Source of the DNA: Graphilbum fragrans
Taxonomy: Eukaryota; Ascomycota; Sordariomycetes; Ophiostomatales; Ophiostomataceae
Assembly: GCA_001513895.1 (NCBI GenBank)
Contig: LLKO01000001.1
Coordinates: 554,225 to 618,224 of the forward strand
Length of the DNA stretch: 64,000 nucleotides
Direction of reading: 5' to 3'
Positions 7,839 through 20,324 of the stretch are shown here, piece after piece; the stretch's first letter is position 1; each line of letters opens with the position of its first letter. The translations under genes were made by a program, and so were the position numbers. A model generated the notes under the pieces. That model saw only the letters and a list, made by a program, of their open reading frames with translations. It searched no databases and had not been told where the DNA came from.

Positions 7839-10800
7839 CTACTCTTCGTCCGACTCCTCCTCAGGGATCTGATTGTTTTGTTAGCGAAATGTTCTGCCCC
7901 AGGCTTGGTAGAAGGACGTAGAAAACATCGTATTCACTTACATCGTCGTGGAAGTCTCGTCCGTCACGAGTCGCCTTGATCACACCAACGCGAATCACAA
8001 AGTCACCAAAGTGCTCGTCCTCCTGGCGTTCCAGAGCGTACCGCTTCAAAAGCGGCTTCATGATCGCCAGAATCTCGTCCTCCTTGATGCTCGACCGGTA
8101 CAGTTTGTTGAGCCGCTGGCCATGATAACCGCCACCCAGGTACATGTTGTAAGCGCCGTAGGCCTTGCCCACAAAGGCCACCTCAGCCAGCCAAGGCCGA
8201 GCGCAACCGTTGGGGCAACCCGTCATACGCATGACAATCGAATCCTGGCGCAGACCGTTCTCCTCTAGGCAGCTCTCTAGCTTCGAGATGAGCACAGGGA
8301 GGTACCGCTCCGACTCGGCCATCGCCAGACCGCATGTAGGGAAAGCTACACAAGCAGAAGAGCTGAGGCGCAGACCCGAGAACTGCACGTTGTCCAGCTT
8401 GTACTTCTTCATCAGCGCCTTCACGGTGTCCAGGTCCTTATCGGCCACATTGCTCAGAATGAGATGCTGGTTGCCTGTCAGGCGGAACTCGCCCTTGTGC
8501 ACCTTGGCGATCTCGCGCAGACCCGTCTTCATCTGGAACGTCGGCGTGTCCTCAATACGGCCGTTCTCAATGAAGAACGTAAAGTGGTTGAGGCCCTTCT
8601 CGTCACGCAGCCAGCCAAAGGTATCGACGTTCGAATCGAAGTGGAACGGCAGCGGCGCGCTAAATGCCTTGCCCCAGAGCTCCTCGACCTTGCCCTTGAA
8701 AACATCCACGCCCATGTCGTCGATCGTGTACTTGAGACGCGCGTGCTTGCGGTTCTTGCGGTCACCAAAGTCACGCTGCACAAGCATGATCTTCTCGCAA
8801 GCAATGTGGACATCCTCCGTGTTGACAAACCCAAACATACGACCAGTCTGCGGATAGGTCTTCTTGTTGTTGTGCGTAGAACCCATACCGCCACCGGCAA
8901 TCAGGTTGAAACCGGCCAGCTTGCCATCGGCACCCTTGATAGCAATTAGGCCAATATCGTGGGCGTACACATCGGTATCGTTATGCGGCGGGATGGCAAT
9001 CGTGATCTTAAACTTGCGCGGCAGGTATGTCGGTCCATAGAGTGGCTCAAAGTCCTGCAGAGCTTCACCAGCGACTTGTGTCTTCTTGCCATCATCATCG
9101 GTGAGCCAGATCTCATGGTACGCCGTGGTTGAGGGCAGGAGGTGGTCGCTGATGAGCTTGGAGGAAACCATCACCTGTTGGTGGAAAGCGGACTCGGTAG
9201 GCAGGGAGCTGCACATGACGTTACGGTTCACGTCACCGCAAGCCGCTAGCGTCGTCATCAGGGCACGGTTGATGGCCTGCATAGCTGGCTTGAGCTTGCC
9301 CTTGACAATGCCGTGGAACTGGAAGGTTTGGCGGGTCGTCAGCTTCATGGTCTCGTTGCCAAGCTCGTTGCTGATGTCGTCCATCTGAATCCACTGTAGC
9401 GGCGTAGACACGCCGCCGGGCAGACGACAGCGGATCATGAACGAGTACGCAGGCTCGAGGCCCTGTGCCTTGCGCTCGTCACGAATATCACGGTCGTCCT
9501 GCATGTACGTGCCGTGGAACTTGGTCAGCTGCTGGTCGGCAGCGCTGATGGCACCAGTGGTCAGGTCCTTGAGGCCCTCAGCAATGGTACCACGTAGGAA
9601 GTTGGACTCAATCTTAATGTCTTCGTTGGTGATCGGCGCCGGCTCCTCCGGGAGACCCTCAACATTGTCCACGCCCAGAGCCTTCCAGATCTTCGGCTCC
9701 CACTCCTGGTAACCGGTCTGATATCCATCAGGGTCCTGGTCGTCACCGAGGCCAATATCGGCCAACCGCGACGCACCAAGGTTGGCAAACAGCTTGTCGA
9801 GATCCTTGCCAGGCTTGTTGTAGTACACGCGGTCCTCCTTGCGAGGCCAGTAGTGGCTATCTCCCAGAGACATGATGGAGTAGTTCACACCAGCGAGATC
9901 CAGGTCGGTGTTATCCTTGACCGCTTCCCAGAAGGCACGACCGTTTTGAGGGAACTCACCCTGACCAGCTGTAGAGGTCACGAACACAATGTTCTCCTCT
10001 GATGCAAGATCCTCGATAGGGTAGTCCTCCATGGCCATGACGGTGGTCTTGAGGCCACGAGACCGGCCACGGTTGCCCAGGCGCTTCGCCACGGAGACAG
10101 CGTTGCCGTTGTCAGACGCAAACAGAATGGTAAGCGGGGCACCGAAAAGACCCTCCAGAAGCTGGTTGTACGCGTCTCTGGCCTTGCGTTTCTGCTGGTC
10201 GCGGATCTCGGTGCCGAAGTCCTGGGCGAGGCTGGCGGCAAACTTGGGCTCTTTTTGCATCAGCTGGGTGAGGTGGTTGTCCCGCGACAGAAAGTCCTTC
10301 AGCTCCTTCTTGATCCGTTCAGAGTCCAGTTCAAAGTTGGGTTCGCCCTTCTTCTCATTCTCCGGGTTCCAGCGGTAAAGGGGCCAGTATCCGAGGTCAA
10401 CGGCAGTCTTCGTCTCGCGCAGGACAGTGAGTGGTGAATCGTGCTCGCCGAAGTAAGGCAGGTAAGCGAGAACAATGGACGGGCCGTTGAACTTGTCGGC
10501 CTCATCCATTGCCTGGAGAACCTGGGTGTACGAGCTGTACACGGCCACTGACGCAACATAGGCGTTGCCAAAGTTCATCGCGTACAGGCCAATATCCTTC
10601 TTCCTCCGATCAGCATCGGCAGCAGCGCGCTCCGAGTAGGGAGATGAGTCGATAATGAGCATGTTGACGTTCTCGCCCGAGGCCAGAACGTGGTGAACAC
10701 CGGAGTTGCCGAGATCGTAAGCCCAAGCGTCGGAACCAATCAGCCACAGCGACTCCTTGCGGAAAAAGTGCTTCTTCTCGAGCAGCCTGCGGGAGGCAGC

Positions 10801-12879
10801 AGACCGGTCGACGTTGAAGTGTGCCAACACCTCATCGGCAACAGCATCGGACTTCTTGGCGTCGTCCGCCACAGCAGACCAGCGAGCAAGAAGGCGGTTT
10901 GGCGTCGCCGTCAAGAAGGTGTCGGAAACAGCAGAACGTTTTACGTCAGCTACAAAGCGCTGGCGGTTCTCCTTGCGTGCCAGAAGCGAGCCGAAACCAA
11001 ACTCAGGGCTCGCCGAGATGGTGGTAGAAATACCGGCATGCTTCGACTCCAGAGCGTTTGCGACGTAAAGCCGGTCGTTGAACAGCTGCTTCAAAATCTT
11101 GGCGTAGGCAGTCTCGGCCTGGGGCTTCTCAAGGCTGTACTTGTCCGCAGCCTCCTTTTCCGGCACGGACTCCGCTCCAATCTGGAGGTTCTGCACGGGT
11201 TTGGCCGACACTAGGTTCTCATACACGGTGCGCAGAGCCTCAGTGACGGTCTCACTGGTCAGGTAGCCGACCTGGTAGCCGACAATGGTCTGAACACCGC
11301 CAGGGCCGCTCCGGACGGTAGTTAGCACATCGAGCAGGGTCGGGCCCCATTTTGTCGTCTTGCGGCTGATTTGCTCTAAAACTGCAATCCGCTTGACGGA
11401 CCGGGGAAGGACGCCGAGAAGCTGAGCACCCAGCCATGGCCGGTACAGGCGAGGAGTGATTACACCCAAGCCGGCTTGCGCCGCGATCTCGCTCTTGGAA
11501 ATCAAAGAGGCACCAGAGCCAAACAGGAACAAGGCATTTTCGGCATTGGCGGGACCAGTCCACTCGAACGCGCTATAGCTCCGGCCAACATGCGCCTCCA
11601 GCTGCTCCCAGATGGCAGAGACGTATTTGTAAATGTCATCAGACGTGACCGGGAAGACCGTGGTCTCGACGGTGGTGGCGGGAGATGTCGGGGGCGGAGA
11701 GCTGGTTGCACTCTCCTGGCTCGACTTCTCGGAGGCCTGGGAAGAAGCAGCCTTGGATGTGGCAGAGGGATCGACAGGAAAGTCGAGGCGGTTCACAGAC
11801 GACGACACTGTGGGGGCCACGGCTTCTGCGACATCAGAGACAATAGCCACGCGGCCATCGTCTGCGTAGATGCTGGAGCCTGAAACCGGCGCCGCCTGGA
11901 AACGGCGGACGCTGTCGATGTTGAGAAGGCGCTGGACGACCTCGGTGCTTTCACGGGCAATCGGGGCACTCCGTGCCAGCTCGGCCGGGTTGAAAAAATG
12001 GACAACAGCCTTGCCAGAGCGAATGGCAAGGGCATGTGCCGTCAAAGCCAGGTCTTGCGCCTCCTGGAGAGAAGAGGACTGCAAAAAGGTCCAGCCGGCA
12101 TTGCGGATGGCGGTGATGGCAGAGTAGTCGGGGAAGGTGTCGGGATGCAGCGAGACATGCAGAACAACCGGGAAGTTGGAGAGCTTGTAGAGCCGGGCCA
12201 CTGAGGACAGCAGGATGATGGAGCTGGTGGTCACTGAGACCAGACGACCTGACCGAATCGGCTCGAAGACGGAAAGAAGCGGGTCCGCGTTGTGACGAAC
12301 CGAGAAAATCTACAGAGCCATTGTTAGCTGGGGTCAGATAAAAGTAATGAACAATATTCGCAGCGTCGTTGAACACCAATGTCAAGATGCAATCCGCTTA
12401 CCTGTGGGACGGCACCATCAGACGTTGCGACAATGCTGGGCACTTTGGCCGCCGCCAAACTCTTCAGATGCGCCGAAAACTCGGAGTCAGCAGCAAGTGA
12501 TGGCTGAACGGAAATGACCACATCGCTGGCCTGGTATGCGATTCTTGCAACTATGGGACCAATGGTTAGCATGTATGTTGTAGCCGCCAGTGAGAAAACA
12601 TGATCGGATAAGATGTAGGAGGACGTTTTGCGCTGCCGCTCTCTGGCACTTTTGAAGCCCAGCCCAATAACAGCGAAACCATGAGGTTCATGTCCATGTT
12701 CTCAAAAGCTTGCCTTGTGCCTTGTCATGGGCAATGCACCAGGAGAGCAGCAGGAGCGACCATCGGCAGGCCAATGGGGTAGGAGTGGTTGCCAATCAAG
12801 GGGGTTCTTCGGCAACGGGGAGGGATGTGAGCAACGTACCTGCCTCGCCAGCAGTCTTGATGGGGGTGGTGGAGGCCAT
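7839..12879 (-). CDS. MET5: Sulfite reductase (NADPH) hemoprotein beta subunit
   Basis: It reduces sulfite to sulfide in sulfur assimilation, with the Met10-type flavoprotein alpha subunit. Four exons close in frame: 12879-12840, 12550-12402, 12309-7942 and 7868-7839 (introns 289, 92 and 73 nt, GT-AG with CTAAC branch sites). The product is 1528 residues and starts MASTTPIKTAGEAVARIAYQ. The order is a pyruvate-ferredoxin-oxidoreductase-like N-terminal domain, a flavodoxin/FMN domain (TILFASDNGNAVSVAKRLG, near residue 787), then sulfite reductase repeats (CRLPGGVSTPLQW, LTTRQTFQFHGI). The siroheme/4Fe-4S ligands are ACVAFPTC (C-x5-C, about residue 1378) and TGCPNGC (C-x3-C, about residue 1428). 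This matches the architecture and length of yeast Met5 (1442 residues). The last exon codes only for an acidic nine-residue tail, IPEEESDEE. Confidence 0.95.
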
Positions 12880-14392
12880 CGTGGGCACAAGTGCAGTCTC
12901 TCCTGCCGGTGACAGCAAAAAGAGCAAGACGGCAAAATAGGAAGGAGGTCCCTAGGGGTGAGGGAGGGAAACGAAAGAAAACAAGAGAAGAGAAGGGACA
13001 GAAGAAACAGAAGCCAACCAGACGGGAAAAAAATTGAGTGGCCGTCTGTTGCCACTAACAGAGCCGGCGCAAACAGTGCGGTATATGCATAGGCCGAACA
13101 ATAACGCACCAGAATCAGACGCCTTCTCATTAGCTGGCTTGGGACTGGGCTACGAGTAAGGCAAATACTCCGTAAAGTCAGAGCGACGCCCTGCTTGGCA
13201 TGCCTCGCTCTTGCCTCTCTTTGTTATATTAGTGGACTCCGCTTTTACAGTTTTACGTGCTCTACGACGTATGTACAGGCGCATGTTGTCTATCCCAGTG
13301 CCGTCTGCTCTTTCCCCGGTAACTACCCAGCTACATAGGTTTCTTGAGCCTACCCCATCTTTTTGGACCCTTTTTGGTTCTACGGCGACGGCTTCTTGCT
13401 ATGATGCGATTTATTGCCATTTTTTTGCCAATGTTTTTAATGTTTTTATATTTTTTTCCTGGCGGCAGAGATCTGTCGTCCACTCAGGCTTCAAAAGGCC
13501 GATTGCGTGATCATTTTAGCGTCTTGCGCGCAATGTCCCCCCAGCGGCTTCTCAGGCACGCGATGCCGTCACTGGGACCGACAGCCGTAACGTTTGCTTT
13601 TGCCTCAAGAAAAAGCGGTTCTAGTCGACGGCGGCCGCGTGCCAGAGCTCTCTTTTTTACCCTCCACATGGCGGGATTAGTTACCCTGTTTAAAGCTGAG
13701 GAGAGTCTAGATGAGATGCTTTTTAGGTGCAAACAGCTCTGGGTGCTCAATGGCCAATAAAAAGCCACACATATGTCCATGACAATGGGCGGGCTTCCGG
13801 CCGGAAGCCCCATAATATCCTTAGGGCCTGAGATCCCGAATAGCGAATGCCGCAGCGTGCCTACAGCACACATCGTGTTTTGAAGCCGGCTAATGTGCAC
13901 ATGCGGCTCACAATGGCGACATGTCGGGTCAATCGAAACGGCAGCCGCGCTTGCACCACGATGCCGGGATTCGACTCACACACCATCTACATGTGATCGA
14001 TACAAGTTTACGTGTAGAGATCGAAACAAAAAACGATAAAAAAAACTCAAAAGCCGTTCTCAAATAGGCAACGGAACATCATACGACGAGACAAATGCAT
14101 CGGCTTCGTTCGAACCTCAGCTAATGATCATAGAGCAAAAAAAAAAGATGTACACCTCTGTGAGAAAACGCCGTCGCTCTGTGCAGTACCCCGGCCTCTA
14201 TACCCAAAGACAAGCACCAAATGACGCAAAAATGAGAAGGAGAAAAAACAGAGAACGAATCGCAAACATGCCGACCCAATTTCCCTCTAATGCAATCCAT
14301 CGTAGTCGAATCTACCGCCAAATGCTATTATCGCCATGATGCTGCCGCTTCCGAAAGCCCGAAACTAGAACTTGGTCCTAGAGCTTCGCACC
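12880..14392. other. Intergenic: MET5 upstream region and KEI1 3' flank
   Basis: 1.5 kb between two leftward genes. It has pyrimidine-rich sense-strand sequence just upstream of MET5 (about 12950-13030), a TACTCCGTA word at 13166-13174, T-runs near 13415-13460 and A-runs near 14025-14045. ORFs up to 138 residues are present but show no domain, and their composition resembles non-coding DNA. No gene supported. Confidence 0.55.
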
Positions 14393-15741
14393 TCACCTGA
14401 ACCTTGCGCTGACGTCCCGCGTCCACTCGTCATCTGGTTGACGACCGAGCCAATAGTTGCGGCCTACCGACACTAGGGCGCGACCCAATTTGCCCTTCCA
14501 GCCATCACCAGCAGGAGAGCCTGGGGCAAACGGATTTCTTCTGTCACCGCCGGTAGACGAGCTGGTGAACCGTGAGCGACGGTGACGGCGCCGACTGCGA
14601 GTCGACCGTGACCCCGACTTAAGGCCGGCTTCTTCGTCGTCGATGTCGTTGTCGTTGTCGTCGTCATTATTGCCGTTGTTGCCAGCCGCGCCTTCGCCGT
14701 TGCCTCTTCTTTTCTGACTCTTGTTGGTACCATCGTCACCATTGCCCGCAGCCGCTTCGTCGGCCATCGCGCGTTCTGCCACATGTTCGCTATACCTGCG
14801 CAGGGCGAGTCGTGAATGGGCCACAACGACGAAACTAAAGTAAAATCTTACGGCCGTGACAATCACAACCAGCGTCAGGCTCGCTGCCGTCTCATGGGCT
14901 CCCATGAAGCCACCACTTCCAGCCGTGCTAACCGTAGCTGTGGGCGTGGTGTCGGATACAGTAGTGGGCGCCGTGGTGTCCGCCGTCGGTGTGCCGGTAG
15001 GTTCTGCCATCGCATCGGTTGGTGCTGCCAAAGACGACGCTTCCGCGCCAGCTGCGGCATCTGTGGTCGTACCATCGAAAGCAGCTGCAGATTCGTCGGC
15101 CTCGGCCAAAGCAGTCGACATCTCGTCCTCGTCATCGCGAATGTATGCGTCGTCGGACACAACTGTGCGCGCAGCCAGGGCCAATGCGACCGCAACCGCT
15201 GTCGAGGCTGCCGAGGCCACCGTAGCCGTATCGATCGTAGAAGGCTTCGATCCGGCTGAGCTCGACGCAAGATACCAGCTGACGGCGAAAGCGGCTGTGT
15301 AGGCCGCGTTGGCGACCGTGTCGAAAGTATACACCCACGCCAACACCAGGTTAGGCAGAGGGGTTTCACGGCGGATGTGGGGTATGCAGATGGCGAGAGT
15401 AATGAGAACGGCCAGGTTGTACAGGTATGCCGAGAGTTGTGTAGCTGAGAGCGAAAAGCCCGTTAGAATGGCCAACAGTCCGTACACGCCGGTGAGTTTG
15501 TTAAACAGCAGCGTGACCGCGATCAGCTCAGTGCCGGCTTGAAGCGGAATCACACCAAGGAATGTCTGTCAAAGCCAGTGGTGGTTAGCACATAGTCTTG
15601 CGTCCGGAGCACCAGACCTATCGGTTCTGCCGCGTCCGATGCATCACGTTCTTCATCACTGAGACCCTGTTTTTATTTGTCACGCACCTGTGGCCGAAGC
15701 AGGCGAGGCCGCAGGCTCCGCATAAAAGAAAGGAGCGTCAT
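14393..15741 (-). CDS. KEI1: Kei1, regulatory subunit of inositol phosphorylceramide synthase
   Basis: Kei1 binds Aur1 in the Golgi and is required for IPC synthase activity in sphingolipid synthesis. Exon 1 is 15741-15688 (MTLLSFMRSLRPRLLRPQ), exon 2 is 15565-14393, with a 122-nt intron (GTGCGT donor, GACAG acceptor); total 408 residues. The conserved start of the domain is rebuilt across the junction as TFLGVIPLQAGTELI. It is followed by hydrophobic segments LTGVYGLLAILTG, LYNLAVLITLAICIPHI and VYTFDTVANAAYTAAFA, then a fourth, SLTLVVIVTAVRFYFSFVVV, which resembles the yeast Kei1 FRFYFNF segment. Between segments 3 and 4 lies an Ala/Thr-rich insertion of about 120 residues. The C-terminal tail is acidic (DDDNDNDIDDEE) and then Arg/Ser-rich. 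It is larger than yeast Kei1 (221 residues) because of these tracts. Confidence 0.85.
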
Positions 15742-17046
15742 GACGTTTGTTGAAAGAGCCCTCCGACAGGACAAGTGAACAGAGAAAAAGAAAGCAAAAC
15801 CTGGCGTCCGATGCCAGAAAAAAACCTGTGTCGTGCCGTCAAGCGCCGCTCACAAAATGGAGATGCGTGTCGGAAAGGCCGGCGGCATAATGGTGAATAA
15901 TAGGGGCTGTCGCGCAAAGCCACTGTACAGGGTACACCTCTGACACGCTAATAATTGCGGGACATGAGGTACTCTCTACCCCTGGGTCCAGCTCGGCCAT
16001 TCTAGCCACGTGCTGATGACACATCTGGAACATGGATCCCATTTTGGGAAAGAAACTGTCTCCCACAGCCGGATGCAGTCGATAATCCTATTCTAGAAGC
16101 ATGCCTATGTATAATTCGCAGAGGAGCAGAGCCAGGAACCATTGTATTTTCCCAGTTCATAGCCATCTATGATGCAAACCAACACGCACCACCAACCAAA
16201 ATTTCCTCCTGTATTTCCACTGGCAACTACCTGAAGAAATAGCGCCTCAGGCATCAGCACCATTTGTCTGATTCTTCAGGCCTACCCACCCGCTGTATAT
16301 TAATGAACAGCAGCGCTGAACTCTCTTCCTCAAACCTCGTAATATATGACACAACAACTCCATTACACTACACTCTTCTGATAGTCTGGGGAGTCAGTGC
16401 TCTCGCCTGCACTACACCTACCGAGTACATACACAGCCATTCCACATGAGTCGTATTACTCGCCTGCTTCCTCTTTCCACAGGATTAGGCGTACCAGAGA
16501 GCAATGTAGGTGCCATGAAAACAAAAACCGCTCAAGACCACATGGGTGAACACTAGCACCATCTCCATCACGAGAAATAAGAACAAAAAGAGGGTCAATG
16601 TAATGCCGCGTGAGCAAGTGAAACGGTCCTATGCACAGCCAGACACCCACAGGACTGTTTCATCAACGAGGAGGCCACCGGGAAGCAGCCCGCCATACAA
16701 GGCCAAGGAAGCAGCCGGCAGACCCGACAACGGAGGCCAGCCCGAAGCTTTAGCCAAGATCGTGCCAATTGGCCCGTCGCATTTTTGATCCGGAGCTTTT
16801 TAGTGCCTTAGGCCTTAACGCCTAGGTTGTTCGTGTTGAACAGGAAACTGACCACTTTTCTGCCTCAAATAGTCCCTCACCCTCTGTGCTCGCCGTCCTC
16901 TACGAGTTCACATTTCCCCCTCACGATTGCTCGTCTCACAGTTTCCGCGATCTTTCCAGCATCCGGCGCTAGCAGCTCACCCGACGCTGACACTCCTGCC
17001 CCGTCACATCCCCCGCCGTTCTTACAGCTCTGCTTCCGCTTTCGGC
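15742..17046. promoter_or_regulatory. Divergent promoter region between KEI1 and RKI1
   Basis: 1.3 kb between divergent start codons. A CACGTG core lies near 16008-16013. Pyrimidine-rich sequence (about 16855-17040) precedes the RKI1 start, as is common upstream of fungal start codons. The small ORFs (up to 80 residues) have no recognisable content. Confidence 0.45.
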
Positions 17047-17930
17047 ATGGCTTCAGCAGCTGAGCTGATCGAGTCCTCCAAGAAGGCGGCCGCCTACCAG
17101 GCCGTCAAGGAACACCTCGAGCCTAGCTACCTGCATGTCGGCATTGGCTCAGGGTCCACCGTGGTCTACGTCGTGGATGCTATTGCGGCTCTGGGCCCGG
17201 CGGTCACCTCGCCCATGACCTTTTACCCCACCGGTGACCAGTCAAAGGGCCTCATTGAAGACGCCGGACTGCGCTTGGCCAGCATATCCCAGCTGCCCAC
17301 CGGTGGGAGCCTGGATGTGTGCTTTGACGGTGCCGACGAAGTCGACGAAGACCTCAACCTCATCAAGGGCGGCGGCGCCTGTCTCTTCCAGGAGAAAATC
17401 GTCGCCACAGCCGCCAAGAAGTTTATCTGTGTAGCTGGTACGTAGGCATGCTGGCTGCCTTTCCCTATCCTCCACCGCCCTTGGCTGACAGCGCAGACTA
17501 CCGGAAGCTCTCGCCCCGGTTGGGCACCAGCTGGAAACAGGGCATCCCCATTGAAGTCCTGCCGCTGGCTGCGAAGCGCGTGCTGGCCGAGCTGGTGAGC
17601 ATGGGATCCGTGAACCCGCAAATACGGCAGGGCTTGCCGCGCAAGGCGGGTCCCGTAGTGACCGATAACAGCATGTGGCTGATAGACGCGCCGTTTGCGC
17701 CGTTGCTGCTCCCCAAAGACCTAGAGGGCAAGACGGAGGGCGCTGGCGCCTGGACGGTGGATGGCCTGGCCGACCAGCTGATCAAGATCCCCGGCATCGT
17801 GGAGACGGGCCTGTTCGCTGGCTTCAACGGCCTCGAGGCCAAGGCCCAGACTGGCCTCGGCGGTGCTCAGAAGCCCATTGCAGCGTACTTTGGCATGGCA
17901 GATGGCAGCGTGCAGGTGCGCCAGGCCTGA
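17047..17930 (+). CDS. RKI1: Ribose-5-phosphate isomerase A
   Basis: It interconverts ribose-5-phosphate and ribulose-5-phosphate in the non-oxidative pentose phosphate pathway (cytosol). Exons are 17047-17437 and 17497-17930 with a 59-nt intron (GTACGT donor, CTGAC branch site, GCAG acceptor), giving 274 residues. The frame is open upstream of 17047, but without an earlier ATG. Family motifs are HVGIGSGSTV, the substrate-binding block CFDGADEVDEDLNLIKGGG, AKKFICVADYRK (rebuilt across the splice) and NPQIRQG. Length and motif order fit the RpiA family. It is convergent with YPT6. Confidence 0.95.
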
Positions 17931-18485
17931 GTTGAACGACAAGAAAATAACAAGAGGATATAACGAAACATGCCATATTCCGGGCCTTTTCTCAAGTGCG
18001 ATCTACTTGGTTATAGAAATAGAAGCACCATGTTCACAATGCAGTATGCCCCAGTGCCGTGGTATTTGTGTTTTCATGTGTCGTGTTTTCAAAATACATA
18101 AAAACATTATTAACAGTTTGTACTACTAAACATATAATACGCTAAAGAAACGAAAGCGACTGAATGAGCTATTAGCAGGAAGAAGGTGGGAGAGAAAGCT
18201 AGGTAGAGATAGCAAAGGGTCGCCTCTCTCCCTCTCTCTCGCGCGCAAAACCTTGGCTGCTTCCATTCGTATTATACAACGCTCTAATGCTCCCAACCCG
18301 GCTAGGTTAACAAAATTGGAAATATACCTTTTATTCTCTCTTATCCACAGCGCGCCCGTCTTTTCTTCTTTAGCTGTGAACATCGCCTGCCGGTCCTCTC
18401 AGAGCAGGACAAGGCGTTTTGAGAGATCTACCACAGCTAGTACTTGACTACCAGTCTATACGGGGATATCTGGTTCTTTCGTCGC
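17931..18485. other. Convergent 3' spacer between RKI1 and YPT6
   Basis: 555 bases, AT-richer than the flanking coding DNA, with A/T runs around 18090-18130. It should contain the two 3' UTRs. No ORF with recognisable content. Confidence 0.6.
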
Positions 18486-19539
18486 TCAGCAAGCACAGCC
18501 TTCTTGGCTGACCGGGGTGCTAGCCGTCTTCACGTCAATCACTATCTCTGGTTAGCACAACATGCCCTTTGGGTGTGTGGTGTCGGCACTGCGTGACTCA
18601 CTTTGACTGGATGCTTGAGCGGCCGCGTCTGTTCCCTCCATTCCTGGCAAAGCCTGCGCTATTCTCCTGAAGAGCTGCTTGACGTTGTGGCCGACCTTGG
18701 CGCTCGTTTCCACAAACATGAGGTTGTTCTTCTTGGCCTCTTCCTCGCCCTGCTGCGTCGTGACCTCACGCTTGTCGTTCAGATCGGTCTTGTTGCCCAC
18801 CAGCACGATGATCACGTCGTTGCCCCGTTCCGCGCGCACGTCGTCAATCCACTTTCGCGTGTTTTGGAAGGATGTTGCGTCTGTAAGGGATCCTGTCAGC
18901 GATTGCCGCCGGCTACACACCAACAAAGAATGCTAGGCAGCTACTCACTGGAAATGTCGTAAACCACCACTGCCACGCTCGAATCGCGGATGTAGGACGG
19001 GATCAGGCTTCGGAACCGCTCCTGGCCGGCCGTGTCCCACAGCTGTAACCGCACGGTCCGGTCCTCGAGGTACATGGTCTGCATCCAGAGTATTAGCAAC
19101 AGTGCCACGACTCCCCACAGATATCTTCTTTCCACCGCTACCAGTCCTTCGGGTGCCACTCGCCTTGGACAGAAAGTCAATTCCGATCGTCGCCTGGTAC
19201 ATATTATCGAACGAGTCGTACATAAATCGAGTAATCAACGACGTCTTGCCCACTGTATATTCGCACATCGGCAGTTAGCGACGCCGTCCCCTTAGATGCC
19301 TTCGTGGTGGATGGATGGGTCGGTAGACACATACCACTCTGCTCGCCCAAGAAGACCAGCCTGTAGGAGGAGGGGTGACTAGTTAGCCAAGCACATCGAG
19401 GAACCAAGGAGCTAGATCGGCAGCCTTATGCAACGACTGAGACAATGGATGCCATCGATAAACCAGAAAAAAAGAGAACGACGCACTTAAACTTCTTCAA
19501 CGGGCTGTTGTAGGACCCGCCAGCTCCTGTTTGCGCCAT
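18486..19539 (-). CDS. YPT6: Rab6-family small GTPase Ypt6
   Basis: This Golgi Rab acts in endosome-to-Golgi and intra-Golgi retrograde traffic. Six exons close in frame to 210 residues: 19539-19487, 19360-19335, 19252-19164, 19078-18949, 18880-18602 and 18541-18486. The G boxes are GEQSVGKTS (split by intron 2), effector loop YQATIGIDFLSKTM, WDTAGQERF, GNKTDL and ETSAK. YIRDSSVAVVVYDIS and DVIIVLVGNKTDLNDKR are Rab6-like. The C-terminus EGCAC is a double-cysteine geranylgeranylation motif. The intron between exons 3 and 4 uses a GC donor (AAG|GCGAGT) and is needed to restore FLSKTMYLED. The N-terminus MAQTGAGGSYNSPLKKFK follows the pattern of fungal Rab6 proteins. Confidence 0.95.
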
Positions 19540-20324
19540 TGTTGCGAGTCGCGAAAAGGAGGAAGGGCTGGTTCGATCGTTTACTTGGAGTCGTGGTCGA
19601 GTGAAAAGATAGCAAGAAACTTGGGGGGTGTCGCGGGTGAAGATAAAATAAGAAAGCAAGGTAAATCCAAAAAAGGAAGCGTGGCACCAGCTCGTGTGCA
19701 AATAGATCTAGGCCGGGTTCGGTCGATCGCCCAAGGATGCCCTTTTCCAGATACGTTGGTGTGGCCGGGAAAAAGAAAGTGACAGAAAATGGGCAATCTA
19801 GTAGAGGCGGAGGATTCGTTCGTGCTTTGGACGTGGCCGAACAGGCTGCTCTAGATTGTCTTGTCCGTTCAGTCCTTGCGTGTCGGTGTTGTTTTTCGGA
19901 TTCGGCCGACAAGAAGAGGAGGCAGCCACTGTTTTGGCCTCTAGATCGAGGGAGGGCAATTTTGCTGGGGCTAGACCAGGGGGAAGGGCGTCTTCGATGG
20001 AGCCCCTTCGTGGCCGCATTCGATGGAGCTTTTTAGAAAGTACACAGCCCAGTGAAAGGCCAATCATCCGGCCGCGCCGGTTTGGCGACGCCACAGCTGC
20101 GTCACGTGTAGATAAATGATTAAAGTTGCTTATCAGGACTACTGCGAAAAAAAAGTTCCCAGTACCAGATATGGCCCCACTTAAAAGTGGCAGAAAAAAT
20201 AGAGCCCAGCCGAAAGGTTTGGTCCATGTCCTGCAAAGATATCACAACCCCGTGCCTTTCAACTCAGGACAGGGCCACACAGTATATCGCCAAGTATCGA
20301 CCGGACCTCATACGCTCGATCAAA
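19540..20324. promoter_or_regulatory. Divergent promoter region between YPT6 and NOP53
   Basis: 785 bases between divergent genes, with a CACGTG core at 20103-20108 and a CCAAT word near 20060. ORFs on both strands up to 141 residues are not convincing. Confidence 0.45.
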
